From positions 1 through 64,000 of the forward strand of contig WPIO01000317.1 of NCBI GenBank assembly GCA_009760855.2: 64,000 nt of DNA, read 5' to 3'. This document shows, one piece after another, positions 49,300 through 59,645 of the stretch. The first letter of the stretch is position 1. Each line of letters starts with the position of its first letter. A program made the position numbers and the translations under genes. Under the pieces are notes generated by a model that was given only the letters and a program-made list of their open reading frames with translations, was not told the DNA's origin and did not search any database. This stretch comes from Cristatella mucedo (lineage: Eukaryota > Bryozoa > Phylactolaemata > Cristatellidae).

Positions 49300-50690
49300 A
49301 TTATTGAATTTCAAACCTTGCTAGTAAGTTTGAGTCTGGTTTTAGAGATAATCACTCCACACAGTCAGCATTGCTTCTCTCCTGGGCGTCACTGGCACTG
49401 TCCTGCAATGGTTCAGGTCCTATCTCAGTGGGAGACTCCAGAGTATTGACGTGAATGGACGAAGATCATCTGAGGTACCTCTGAAATATGGGGTGCCGCA
49501 GGGCTCTACGCTAGGTCCGGTTCTTATCATGGTGTATACTCTCCCTCTTGCTGATGCGATTGCCAAGCACATTCTAGACTTTCATTTCTATGCGGATGAC
49601 TCTCGGTTGTACCTATGCTTTGATCCCTCCCAGCCTTCGAGCACCTCAAATTTTTTCAACTCACTTGCTGCCTGTATTGTTTTTATTTGCATATCGATGG
49701 CTGCAAATTTTCTAAAACTAAACGATGATAAAACAAACATACCAATTATGGGCAAACCCAGTGGAACTCAGAAATTGGAAAGGCTGACGCTCAAAATTGG
49801 CTCTGCCTGCATGTCTCCTACTGAATCACCTCGAAATCTAGGTTTTCATATTACAAAATGACCTCTCGTTAGACGACCACATCAGCTCCACAGTCAAGTC
49901 TGCCTACTTTCAGCTACATAACATTGCTAAAATTCGGGCTTGTTTAGATAAGGATGCCATGTCTAAGTTGGTCCATGCATTCGTGTCATCTCGTCTCGAC
50001 TTCTGCAACTCACTGCGTACTGGCCTACCAGCATGTGCAATCAGGCGATTGCAGCTGTTGCAAAACTCTGCAGCTAGGCTAGTCTGTCGTAAGCGTCGCA
50101 GTTGCCACATCACACCACTTTTTGCCGGCCTGCACTGGCAACCAGTAAAGCAACGAATCGACTTCAAGGTTTTGTCGCTCACTTTGAGGTCACTTCATTC
50201 TTTGGCTCCAGCCTATCTCTTAGATATACTCCCACACCAGGCCAAGCATCGTGCCACCTGCTTTTCGGAATTCAACAGTCTAGCAATACTTCGTATAAAC
50301 CTCAAATCCTTTGGAGACCCTGCATATAGTTCGTATTCTCCCAAAGTGTGGAACTTCCTCCCGACTTGCGTCAGAACATCCACTGACCTGACCATATCTG
50401 AAAAGAACTTAAAACACACCTATTTAGGACAGCATTTAGTGGGTACCTGTGATTCGTCCTTCATGTTCCTGTTCGTGCTGACACTGTGCATGCTGCCACT
50501 AACCACATTTGCATGCTGACCCTGTGCATGTCACCCCTAACGATGTTTATTCAATTTGTTTTTTATCAAGCATGACATTACTCACCATTCAAGTGAATTT
50601 TCATTTGCAGCAAATTTAAAGCACATTGAAAGAGATCGAGTTCTCTGAGGGCGCTTGATCAAGTGAATTATTATTATTATTATTATTATC
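49300..50690 (+). mobile_element. LINE-A, third head-to-tail copy
   Basis: Starts with a decayed fingers region with a short internal deletion, then an open palm (49451-49861: GVPQGSTLGPVL, FHFYADDSRLYLCFDP) and an open C-terminal region (49959-50519: SSRLDFCNSLRTGLPACAIR). Ends in (TTA)n at 50668-50690. Among the best preserved copies in the window. Confidence 0.9.
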
Positions 50691-50699
50691 ATATGATGC

Positions 50700-51870
50700 C
50701 GTAGGATTATCCAAAAAAATCAGGGACTTTACTTACGTCTGCATTCTTTTAGGTCAAGGTACTGAGTCAGCAATTTAGTGAATACAATATAGCAATGTTA
50801 TGAAGACATCTGCTGTAGCAAAGCAAGCAGCAGGACCCTTAGTTAGGTATGGCCGAGTTTAGCTATCTGCTCTCAGCCAGTGCTATAGATACTTTGTAGC
50901 TTGCCTAAGCCCACTGATAGTTTGGCCATTAATCGTAGGTACAGGTTCCTTGTACATGCCTCAATCAGCACAAAGAAGTAATACTATAGGCACATTATAA
51001 CGACCAACGAACGCACGGTGTGTCAAAATAGCTGCGATTGCGACCTACCTCAGGCAGTAACCGCCAATGCAAAGAAGGAAGTCAAACTGAGCAGTCGAGC
51101 TGGAACTATCAACCCCTCGATGACTTCTGACCCACTAGTTACCTACAACACGACCTGGTAATTGCTGTATTCGGGAAATTAGAGTTCGACGAATTACTGC
51201 ACTCAACCAAAGTCCACAGCATGCCAATCTAATCAGGCTTACCACCACCAGACGTCAGCGTTGCGAAGCTCCAATTTTGTGCCGATATGTTATTACGCGT
51301 TCAAATGTATCTCTCGACCAAATTGTAAGCCACTTCACACAGACCCACTTATGCAAATGAGCTTTGACACAGGAAGCTTGTTCCACAATCCACAGCAATC
51401 CACCACAATCTATTTTACTTCGAGTCAAATCCACCACAAATCAGCTGGTCACAGCTGCAAAACGTTTGGACTGTCAAACTAAGCTACAACATACAATGTA
51501 CCCAGAATGTTTCGCAAGATTCCGGTCATGTGCTCTCACGAAGTCCGCTGAAATAAGATTGCAGTGCCCAGGCCGATACCAAAATCGACCGCAATCCACT
51601 GCATTCCACCTAGCAACAAAAGAAATCCTGTTCGAAATGATTATTTTTGATTGCATATGACAGCGTACTCTGCGACAAATGCACTAAAAAACAAATGAAT
51701 ACTTTGGAACAGTAATACTATAATATGAATACACTCTGCACTGCTTTAGCTTTTCTAAGCCAGAAATTAGTTGTTTGATAGAATTGCTTTTTCACGGCTT
51801 GCATAAAGTGAGCCCTGCTCGGATTAATTTCACCAGCTCCGAAAACGTAAATAAATGGTATACATACTAG
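50700..51870. other. No recognisable gene
   Basis: No supported coding region or repeat, apart from a short resemblance of 51798-51840 to 12208-12250. Confidence 0.5.
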
Positions 51871-51877
51871 CGGAGTT

Positions 51878-52010
51878 AACAGCCTCTTTTGGAAAGGGGC
51901 AGAAGAGCCGGAAATGATATCACCACCACTTGCAGTGCAGCAAAGGTTTGCCCAATGCAGGACCTAAATCGTGAAGAGTGACGGCCTTACTAGAGGGCCA
52001 TCAGGGCTCC
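51878..52010 (-). mobile_element. Decayed SINE-1
   Basis: The reverse strand retains a GAGCCCTGATGGCC head and the ACTGCAAGTGGTGGTGATAT hairpin and GGCTGTT end, with deletions in the tRNA-like part. Confidence 0.6.
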
Positions 52011-52243
52011 CAGACAGTATCCTACCTTGGTTAAAATTTCCCTAGTCTGCTAAAACCTAGACGGGACCCTGTTGTAGTAAAAGTCTCTTATTAGGACATT
52101 CCGCTTTCAATACTTGTCATGTTCACTGTCGTTCACATTTCGAAGTCTTGAAAAGTGAAATGATGCTAATAATTGACTTTTCCCCAACATTAAATCTTTA
52201 TATATATATTATAGTAATTTTTTTTAATTAAACAATTTTTTTC

Positions 52244-52254
52244 TTTATATATAG
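52244..52254 (+). promoter_or_regulatory. TATA-type start motif of polymerase gene
   Basis: TTTATATATAG ends immediately before the ATG at 52255. Further upstream, at 52203-52217, is the 15-bp sequence shared with 10246-10260. Confidence 0.6.
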
Positions 52255-55200
52255 ATGTATCGAAAAATTCCTCAAAAGGGAAACTCGTTTCATACTGAAG
52301 CAAGAAGACTAATGAATATTGTTGACGTAACTCCAAGTAAAAGTATTGCTTCTAGTCTTCATAAATTTAAATTGGAATTCACAGGAGCAAGTGGAAAACA
52401 TGAGAGATACGTTCTTAAAGGAAAAGAGTATTCTGCTATTAAAATTGATGATTTCTTTAATAGCATAATACCAAGTTATAATAATGTATTAAAAGAAGTT
52501 ACAAAGAGATTTTCTTCATTTAAATTACAAACAAAGATTTCAGTTCATTCATATCATGAACAAACAGATACACATCATCATGGTGCTGTAACTGGTTCTA
52601 AGTTAGTTTCAGTTGTTAAAATATCTGATTATACTAGTGTTATTAAAGAGCAATTGAAATCCTTAAAAGTAGCAATAGACAAGATTATTAAAAAGAATCC
52701 TGGTTCTGGTTGGAGATTGATTGCTATAAAGCGTCTTGAGATTAATGTTTCAGAATATATTATTAGAGCTGGATCATCGTATTTACCATTACCAATTGGC
52801 TTAGCAAAGAAGCGTTGTATTGATATAAAGAATGAAGATAACTATTGTGCTTTATGGTGTGTATTGAGATTCCTAAATCCTATAAATGTGCATTCAGAGA
52901 GATAAATTGATTTGATTAATATATTAAGAACTAATTATCAAGTACTGAATGAACCATTGTCACAACTTGAATGGCCTCTCAAAGTAATTGATATTAAGAA
53001 GCTAGGTAAACTATTTAATGTTAGTATAAATGTTTATGAATATAATGACAAATCAGGTGTATATCCTCTAAAAATTGTATCAAGTAAATTAGAGATTCCA
53101 GATTAACATATTAATTTTTTATTGACAACTAGATCTGAAAAAAGTCATTACGTATTGATAAAGAACTTCAGTGGACTCTGTAGAACACCTAATAAAGGTG
53201 GATCAATGTTTTATTGTCACAGGTGTTTGGATAAGTTATTTTCAGAGGAAGATTTTAAAAATCATTTAAATTTTATGCAAAGGCCCATAATTCTAGTTAT
53301 TCTATATTAAAAATGCCAGGTATTGTTGAAAATAAGAAAACGGGAAAAACAAAAGATACTAAACTTTTAAATTTTAGTGATCATGCAAAATTAATTAAAA
53401 ATCGATATGTTTGTTATGCAGATTTTGAGAGTTTGAATGTAAAGACAAGTGATGTTTGTTATGAAAGTATAGTATCTAACAATATTAATCCAACTTATTG
53501 TAATAGTAAATTAAAACTGGTAAATGTAGTGATACATGTACTAATATGTTACAAGTCCCATGTGGTTCATGTGCTATTATTGTTGATATTAATGGAAATG
53601 TTATAGATAAATTTTTAAACAGAGGGAAAGATTGTGTTGAACTACTATTAGAATTTATAATTAATATTTCTAACGAATTAAAAAATAAGCTATTGAATCA
53701 CATTGAAGCACCTATTATTTTTTATTCTAATACTCAGAAGCAATTTAAAGATTCTACAAAATGTTGGATTTGTCCAAAAGAATTTAACGATGTAAATGGA
53801 AAGTTTAAAGTAAGAGATCATTGCCATTTTACAGGTAAGTTTAGAGGAGCAGCTCATAAACTTTGTAATTCACTTGTTAGATTCAAAAAAATTAGCTGGA
53901 AACTTCCAATCTTTATTCACAACTTAAAAGGATACGACTCTCATTTGATTGTAAAAGGAATGTCAGCATTTGGTCTTGATTGTAAGCCAGTTGCACATAA
54001 TAAGGAGAATTATATGTTAATGTCATTTGAGAATTTTGAGTGTAAAGATTCTTTTAATTTTATGAATAATGGTTTAAGTGATATTGTTACTTCATTAAAA
54101 AAGCAAATTCAAATTTTGATGTTACAATTGATCTCTTTAAAAGATTATATCCAGATATTGATGTTAAAGTTCTTAAAGACATAATATCTAGAAAAGGTAT
54201 TTATCCTTATGAATTCATGGATTCATTTGTTAAATTTAATGAGACTAAGATTCCAGATATTAAAGCATTCAATAGTAAATTTATTTTTGATAAAGGTATT
54301 AGTACTGAAGAGTATGAACATGCATTACATGTATTTAAACCATTTAATATGAAAGATTTAGGTGATTATCATGATATTTATCTATATGCAGAAGTTTCAC
54401 TTCTTGCTGATTGTTTTGAGACATATAGAAACAGTTTTATGAAATTGTTTAAGTTAGATCCAGCACACTATCTGTCAGCACCACATTATGCATAGTCTTG
54501 TACTTTGTTTTACACCAAATGTACTATAAATCTATTAGGTAAAAAAGAAGGAGATTTGCAACTATATAAAGAGTTTAAGGAATCGATAAGAGTCTGTCAA
54601 GTCAGTAAAAGGATTTGTAAAGCTACTAGTACTAATCATATTATGTATTGGGATGCAACCAGTTTATATCCAACAGTTATGATGTGGTATTTACCTATTA
54701 CAGAACCTATTGAAGATGATTTAATTAACTGGCCACTTGAAAAAATAATGTCACTACCTGAAGATGCTGAAACAAGAACATTTGTCTTATGTGATTTAGA
54801 GTATCCAAAGGAACTACATGATTTACATAATGATTATCCTCTTTGTCCTGAAAGTAGGGTTGTTGATAATTCTGAGTTTTCAAGATATCAACAAAAGTTT
54901 TCATCAGGCCCGAGTGCTGTATCAAAGTTGATTTGTGATTTTAATAATAAAATTAATTATCTAACACATTACAGATACTTTCAATTTGTTTTTAATAAAG
55001 GATTGATACCAACTAAGATACATAAAGTATATAGGTTTAATCAAGAACCTTGGGCAAAACCATTCATTGATATATGTGCTGAGAAAAAGATTAAATTTGA
55101 TCGTAAAGGTGATAGTTTCAAAAGAAATTTATACAAAGGTTTCATGTGCCAAAGCTTTGGAAAAACGTGTGAGAATGTAGAAAACAGAACGTGTGTTAGA

Positions 55201-56002
55201 TTAGTAAACACTGGAACAGATAAGAATGATTCATTATATAATAAATTAATGAGAGATCCTAGACTTAAAGAAATTAGATGTTTTGATAAAACACTAGTTG
55301 GCTTTGAACACACAAAGAAAACTACACTTCTAAATAAACCAATGTTTATAGGTGTTTCAATTCTTGATTTATCAAAATTACACATGCAAAGATTTTACTA
55401 TGATACATTGAAGCCCAAATTTAATGACAGATTAAGTTTATTATATACAGACACTGGTTCACTAGTTGTTGATATTAAAAGTGAAAACTTTGAGAAAGAG
55501 ATGTTTGATATTAAAGACTGGTTTCATAAAGACAAGTTTGGTAAATTCAAAGATGAAATGGATGGTGCAAAGATTGATGAATTCATTGCTTTAAGACCAA
55601 AACTATATTCTGTTGCTTCTACTAAACCAATTATGAAAGCAAAGGGTGTTCCAAAAGAAGTAATTAAAAACTCAAAGATAACTCATAACGAATATAGTTA
55701 ATGTTTATCAACTGCGAATGATATTTATAAAAAAAGGTAGTACTGCTTCTTTTGAAGAAACACTTGATAGAGACTTCTATAGAATGACACAAACTAAACA
55801 TAATATTCTTACAAAGAAACTTAAAAAAAGAGCACTATCAGCTTTCGAGTCAAAACGATACTGGTTAGACTGTGGAATCTGCAGTTATGCTTATGGACAC
55901 TATAGAATTGCTGATTCATTAATTAATAATCTAAATCCAGGACGATGTAATACTTGCAATGTTCAAACGAAAGATTGGTCTGAAACAACAAAAGAGTTAT
56001 AA
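52255..56002 (+). pseudogene. polB: Protein-primed family B DNA polymerase of Polinton type, broken
   Basis: Replicative polymerase of a Polinton-like virus. In order: the conserved CIDIKNEDNYCALWCVLR block (52822); a C2H2-like finger FYCHRCLDKLFSEEDFKNH (53209); exonuclease I YADFESL (53412); an endonuclease VII-like Cys/His module, CWICPKEF to RDHCHFTGKFRGAAH (53762-53850); exonuclease II HNLKGYDSHLIVK (53918); exonuclease III YLYAEVSLLADCFE, with Glu for the usual Asp (54381); polymerase motif A WDATSLYPTVMM (54649); the motif B region with SFGK (about 55120-55180); motif C YTDTGS (55444), in which the second catalytic Asp is Gly; RPKLYSV; and the C-terminal LSAFESKRYWLDCGI and YGHYRI. Lesions: stops TAA 52903, TAA 53104, TAG 54493 (usual Trp); frameshifts near 53290, 53530, 54100 and 55700. 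Start chosen by the preceding TATA-type motif. Confidence 0.92.
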
Positions 56003-56070
56003 TAATAGATATGACAGAGTAGATGTCAGGAAAAAATTTATATTAACAAATAAAATTCATTATTATAGAA

Positions 56071-56220
56071 ATGGAAAACGTTGAATATGAATATGAAGAG
56101 TCCGACAGCGATGATCCTCCAGAAGAATCAGAATATGAAAGTGATGAATAAGAAAGTGATGAATATGAAAGTGAAGATTAAGATTATTACAATTACGTAA
56201 ATGAAGAAGATGAACTATAA
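56071..56220 (+). pseudogene. Acidic Glu/Asp/Tyr-rich ORF with two in-frame stops
   Basis: From the ATG at 56071, which follows TATTATAGAA, 50 codons rich in Glu, Asp, Ser and Tyr with an ESDEYES-type repeat, ending DYYNYVNEEDEL. TAA codons stand at 56149-56151 and 56179-56181, where the repeat predicts Tyr. Too short and biased to assign a role. It could be an intact short 26-residue peptide, but the motif continuing beyond the stop in the same frame argues for decay. Confidence 0.5.
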
Positions 56221-56230
56221 AAAATTTATA

Positions 56231-56240
56231 TTTATATAGA
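56231..56240 (+). promoter_or_regulatory. TATA-type start motif
   Basis: TTTATATAGA directly before the ATG at 56241; the clearest example of the motif in the element. Confidence 0.6.
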
Positions 56241-56477
56241 ATGGATGTTTCTAGAATATTGAATTGCGAACAATCAAGAGATATGGCTCTTAAAATTTGT
56301 CTACAAAAGTTAAAGAGAGTAGATCAAAGAATTGTCAAGCATTCACTTGACAAACTTATTCCAGATTTGGATAGTTCATATATTAGTGTTCTCGTTGAGA
56401 TTTGCGATACTTGTGATAAACTAATAAAATGTAGAAGTAAAATAAATGAAATGTTGACAGAAGCAGAAAAGAAATAA
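56241..56477 (+). CDS. Small unknown protein of the viral element
   Basis: 78 residues, open, with the start fixed by the TATATAGA motif. It has predicted helices, a high Lys content and four cysteines, two of them in a CDTCDKLIKC cluster near the C-terminus that could bind metal or form disulphides. The leading part contains KICLQKLKRVDQRIVKHSL, which looks amphipathic. No family recognised. It follows the acidic ORF by about 20 bases and precedes another small ORF in the same orientation, so the group 56071-57632 may be expressed together, each from its own motif. Confidence 0.6.
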   Translation: MDVSRILNCEQSRDMALKICLQKLKRVDQRIVKHSLDKLIPDLDSSYISVLVEICDTCDKLIKCRSKINEMLTEAEKK

Positions 56478-56540
56478 AAAACTCCAAAAACTAAACAGGG
56501 TGTGCAGATTTTGAATTAAATTTTTTTCTTCATAGTATAT

Positions 56541-56711
56541 ATGGATCCAGAAATAACAAATTATAAAATTAGTAATGCAATTCAAGATATTAGTCAAGGT
56601 AGAAAAGTAAAATTAACTGATAAACTTATTAAAATTATATTTGAAATGTGTACTCATGAAGATAAATATGAGGAACTTAAAATTAAAGCAAGAGAGTTTA
56701 TAAAGAATTAG
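56541..56711 (+). CDS. Short unknown protein (56 residues)
   Basis: ATG at 56541 directly after CATAGTATAT; stop TAG at 56709-56711. Begins MDPEITNYKISNAIQDISQG and ends KAREFIKN; mostly charged, probably helical, one Cys. It lies between two other ORFs with the same kind of start motif, which is the main support for it being a gene. No function suggested. Confidence 0.5.
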   Translation: MDPEITNYKISNAIQDISQGRKVKLTDKLIKIIFEMCTHEDKYEELKIKAREFIKN

Positions 56712-56730
56712 ATGTTTTGTATTTTTTTAT

Positions 56731-56743
56731 ACTAGTATAGGAA
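56731..56743 (+). promoter_or_regulatory. TATA-type start motif, variant
   Basis: ACTAGTATAGGAA before the ATG at 56744. Confidence 0.5.
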
Positions 56744-57274
56744 ATGTCTGAAGTAACAGACCCAACTCTTGCTACATCTGCAACTCTGCTCAAAGCATAT
56801 GTTGACTACCTTGTAAAGTCTAGAATGACTGCTTATGATCAACAGACACTCGATTCAGATATCTCAATTATGACAGATACATCTGTAAAAAAGTTTTATA
56901 TTGATGAGTGTGACATTGAAGCACAAAAGGTAATCGATTCTGGAATGGCAAGTATAACAACTGACCTTGAAGCAAAAGTTAGAAATAAAGTTGATACTCT
57001 TCTTGATACACCTGGAGAAATCTTTAGTTATACAACATGGATTGCTAGCCAGCTACCAACACTTTCAACAGTTATCTCAGGCGTTGCAGGAATTAAACCA
57101 GATATCTCTGGAATTGTTAAGGATGAATGCTATGCAATTCTACCTGATATATCTGATGGAACTAGTGCCAGACAAAAGGCAACACTTGCTGCTCTAGTTG
57201 TGCCACCCGCTCCAGAGGTTGTTGCAGTTCCAAATTTACCAGTTTCTGATACAATTCCAACAACCGAACTGTAA
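56744..57274 (+). CDS. Unknown acidic protein of the viral element, perhaps structural
   Basis: 176 residues, open. Acidic, with many Thr, Ser and Asp; an Ala/Val/Pro-rich C-terminus (ALVVPPAPEVVAVPNLPVSD) and two Ile/Val-rich stretches around residues 100-120. A stretch of DLEAKVRNKVDTLLDTPGE could be helical. No signal peptide and no catalytic motif recognised. Its position after the small ORFs and facing the fibre genes would suit a virion or accessory protein, but this is inference from position only. Complete, with no lesion. Confidence 0.6.
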   Translation: MSEVTDPTLATSATLLKAYVDYLVKSRMTAYDQQTLDSDISIMTDTSVKKFYIDECDIEAQKVIDSGMASITTDLEAKVRNKVDTLLDTPGEIFSYTTWIASQLPTLSTVISGVAGIKPDISGIVKDECYAILPDISDGTSARQKATLAALVVPPAPEVVAVPNLPVSDTIPTTEL

Positions 57275-57282
57275 ATAATTTA

Positions 57283-57293
57283 TTTATATAGAA
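57283..57293 (+). promoter_or_regulatory. TATA-type start motif
   Basis: TTTATATAGAA immediately before the ATG at 57294 and only a few bases after the stop of the preceding gene. Confidence 0.6.
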
Positions 57294-57632
57294 ATGAATG
57301 TAGAAACTAGAAGTAAAGATTGTCTAACAGTTGCACAAGGTCAACAGACTATAAAGATTTGCTCATATCCTATGGGAAGAGTTGAGGATATTAGGAGTAC
57401 ACTATTAGAAGCAATAAAATTAGTTTTAGAGTACAAAGCTTTAAGAATAAATCATTCAGAAAAAGAAATGGCATATATATTTACAAAAAATAGAGATGGG
57501 TCAATCTTTTCAGAGTTTCTTAAAGATTTGAAAATAGATAAAATAAATAGTCTAAAATCAGAAGCATACTCTAAAAAAATAGAGTTAACAAAACAATTAA
57601 CAGGAAAAGAAATAAAATATTATTATTATTAG
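57294..57632 (+). CDS. Unknown basic protein (112 residues)
   Basis: Open from the ATG that follows the start motif to TAG at 57630-57632. Basic, with predicted alternating helices; contains QTIKICSYPMGRVEDIRS near the start and EYKALRINHSEKEMAYIF in the middle, and ends in four tyrosines. No family recognised. It is the last plus-strand gene before the convergent fibre genes, from which it is separated by about 40 bases. Confidence 0.6.
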   Translation: MNVETRSKDCLTVAQGQQTIKICSYPMGRVEDIRSTLLEAIKLVLEYKALRINHSEKEMAYIFTKNRDGSIFSEFLKDLKIDKINSLKSEAYSKKIELTKQLTGKEIKYYYY

Positions 57633-57674
57633 TATTCCAACAGAGCTTATTAAAGAAAGCCTAGATTGGAAAGT

Positions 57675-58775
57675 TTAAATATCTGCTATTCTAAAATAAT
57701 TTGTTATAGCTTCAGTGAAAATAGGAGGCACGGTAGGAACAACATCAGTATTACTATTAATAGGGCTATATTTAACTAAATTTTGAGTATTATATATAAT
57801 ATCGCTAGCTATATCAATCTCTATAACATCTAAATTAGATGGAGTAACAAGATTATTATAGTTTAAAATAGGAATATTAATAGTTACAAATATAAGGCTA
57901 TATTCACCACGATCAGTTACATCAAACTGTGTTATATATTTACTTGATAATAACATATAATTATTTTCAATGCCATTATAAGGAATATTAAGAAAATTAG
58001 AAACAAAGAAATTTAGTGAGTACAGTTTGTGTTTGTATCCTGTAACTATAGATTTACCTATATTTTCTAATCTAATATAAAATTTTACTTCAGCAACAGA
58101 ATAGTTTACTCTTGTTAAATTATCATCTTTTAATATAACTGATTTTTGACTTACTTTTTTACTTAATAGATTTAATGTTGGAATATAATCATTAATACTC
58201 ATGGATGTATAACCAAATGATCTAATATTATAAACAACAAAAGATTTATAAATAGCATCTATTTCAAATGTTAACTTTGTGAAAGTAAGTTTTTTTCTTG
58301 ATATATCATTTAATTTACTCAAGTAATAGCTATCATTGTTTACACCATCATTAATAATTTGTAGATTTTCTATTTTCTTAAAAGTCAAATAACCGCCAGC
58401 ATTTGGTATATCAGGAAGAGGATTTCTTTTTCTTAAATATGTAAAATTTAAATTTAGCGTGCTATGTCCTGAAGCAAATATATCATCTACGCGAAGATTA
58501 TCTACAGTTAAATCACCATTTACTGTAAAATCTGCTTTAGTATCAATATACTCTTTTGTTGCAATATCATTTCCTTTTACCGGCGATAGTAGATTGACAT
58601 ATTTTTTTGAGTTTGCAGATGTGTTTCCTAGCATAGTTTGATCAGAATCTTTATTGCTATCAGCAAATGATTTTCCAACAGCTTCTAATGGATCTAAATT
58701 ACTTCCAATACTTAATATTCTGTTTCCAGACATATCCAATGTTCCAGTCATTTGTAAATTTTTTCTGCTAAGCAT
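57675..58775 (-). CDS. Fibre-like protein 1 with N-terminal stalk repeats
   Basis: 366 residues, complete. The N-terminal 110 residues contain repeats of the type found in phage tail fibres and similar trimeric stalks: LQMTGTLDMSGNRILSIGS, then VKGNDIATKEYIDTKA and VNGDLTVDNLRVDD. The remaining 250 residues are rich in Ile, Asn, Tyr and Ser with beta-strand character and could form a receptor-binding head. Probably a virion surface fibre, by analogy only. Its ATG overlaps the stop of the upstream gene by one base (TAATG), and TTTATATAG lies inside the end of that gene. The absence of stops contrasts with the broken polymerase. Confidence 0.65.
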   Translation of the reverse strand: MLSRKNLQMTGTLDMSGNRILSIGSNLDPLEAVGKSFADSNKDSDQTMLGNTSANSKKYVNLLSPVKGNDIATKEYIDTKADFTVNGDLTVDNLRVDDIFASGHSTLNLNFTYLRKRNPLPDIPNAGGYLTFKKIENLQIINDGVNNDSYYLSKLNDISRKKLTFTKLTFEIDAIYKSFVVYNIRSFGYTSMSINDYIPTLNLLSKKVSQKSVILKDDNLTRVNYSVAEVKFYIRLENIGKSIVTGYKHKLYSLNFFVSNFLNIPYNGIENNYMLLSSKYITQFDVTDRGEYSLIFVTINIPILNYNNLVTPSNLDVIEIDIASDIIYNTQNLVKYSPINSNTDVVPTVPPIFTEAITNYFRIADI

Positions 58776-59644
58776 TATGTTGCTATATAAAGTGTAACAT
58801 TTATTTCTTTATCTAACAAGCTTGATCCAGGTAGAAAAGCAGAAGTGGGAACTATTTTTTTATTAGTATCTAACATATAGCCGCCATACAACTGATCAAC
58901 CTGCGCTGTAAGTGTTGATGGTAGAGGCATAAGTACTTTTGTAATTCTAAGAACTTCATATGTTACTGCAAGAAGAAAGACACAGCTAGGTATTGTAATG
59001 TTAGTATCAACAATCCATCTACCATTAAATGTTTTGTTATATATTTCTGTAGTCAGTGAACCATCCATAGTTCCTTTAAAATTTGCAGTTGTAACATTTC
59101 CACTTACTTTTCTTAGATATCCAAGATTTACTCCATCATTTGGATTTACAGGATCTTCCTTTATAATTATGGGGAAATTATTCATATTCAAAGCCTCATA
59201 CACTACTATATTATTATATTTTACAAAGTTAGCATCCATATATGCAACAGTTGCAACATTATTATCTCGTGATGGCATTGCTGTATTAGTAATATTTAAT
59301 GTTCCAGTTACAGTTAAATTTCCGTTAACAGTTCCACCAGTCTTTGATATTTTAGTATCTGCATGGTCTTTTGTAGCAGCATCACTTGGATTAACAGGAT
59401 TAGCAAGATCTATCACTCTATGATTATTCATATCAAGATCACCATCAGCAGTCGTACCTCTAGATACTTTTGTAACAAAGTTTGCATCAATATACTTTCT
59501 GTTTACAACATCTGTAGAATCAACAGAGTCTCCAAGATTTTTTATTAGATTTTGATTCATATTTAAAGATCCATTCATAATATCTCCAGTCTTACGAATG
59601 TAATTTTTTTGGCTAGCACCTTTTCTACGATATTCTAGAGACAT
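58775..59644 (-). CDS. Fibre-like protein 2 with about four stalk repeats
   Basis: 289 residues from the ATG at 59644, chosen because TATTGTATAGA directly precedes it; an upstream frame start at 59692 would add 16 hydrophobic residues that overlap the next gene. The stalk has about four units of a pattern G-x-L-x-M-N then NL, P, D and YxD: GDIMNGSLNMNQNLIKNLGD, GDLDMNNHRVIDLANPVNPS, GNLTVTGTLNITN and EALNMNNFPIIIKEDPVNPN. The C-terminal third is beta-rich. The middle gene of the trio, separated from fibre-like protein 3 by a single base and overlapping protein 1 by one base. Likely a structural surface protein; a phage-derived or convergent origin of the repeats is open. Confidence 0.7.
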   Translation of the reverse strand: MSLEYRRKGASQKNYIRKTGDIMNGSLNMNQNLIKNLGDSVDSTDVVNRKYIDANFVTKVSRGTTADGDLDMNNHRVIDLANPVNPSDAATKDHADTKISKTGGTVNGNLTVTGTLNITNTAMPSRDNNVATVAYMDANFVKYNNIVVYEALNMNNFPIIIKEDPVNPNDGVNLGYLRKVSGNVTTANFKGTMDGSLTTEIYNKTFNGRWIVDTNITIPSCVFLLAVTYEVLRITKVLMPLPSTLTAQVDQLYGGYMLDTNKKIVPTSAFLPGSSLLDKEINVTLYIAT

Positions 59645-59645
59645 T

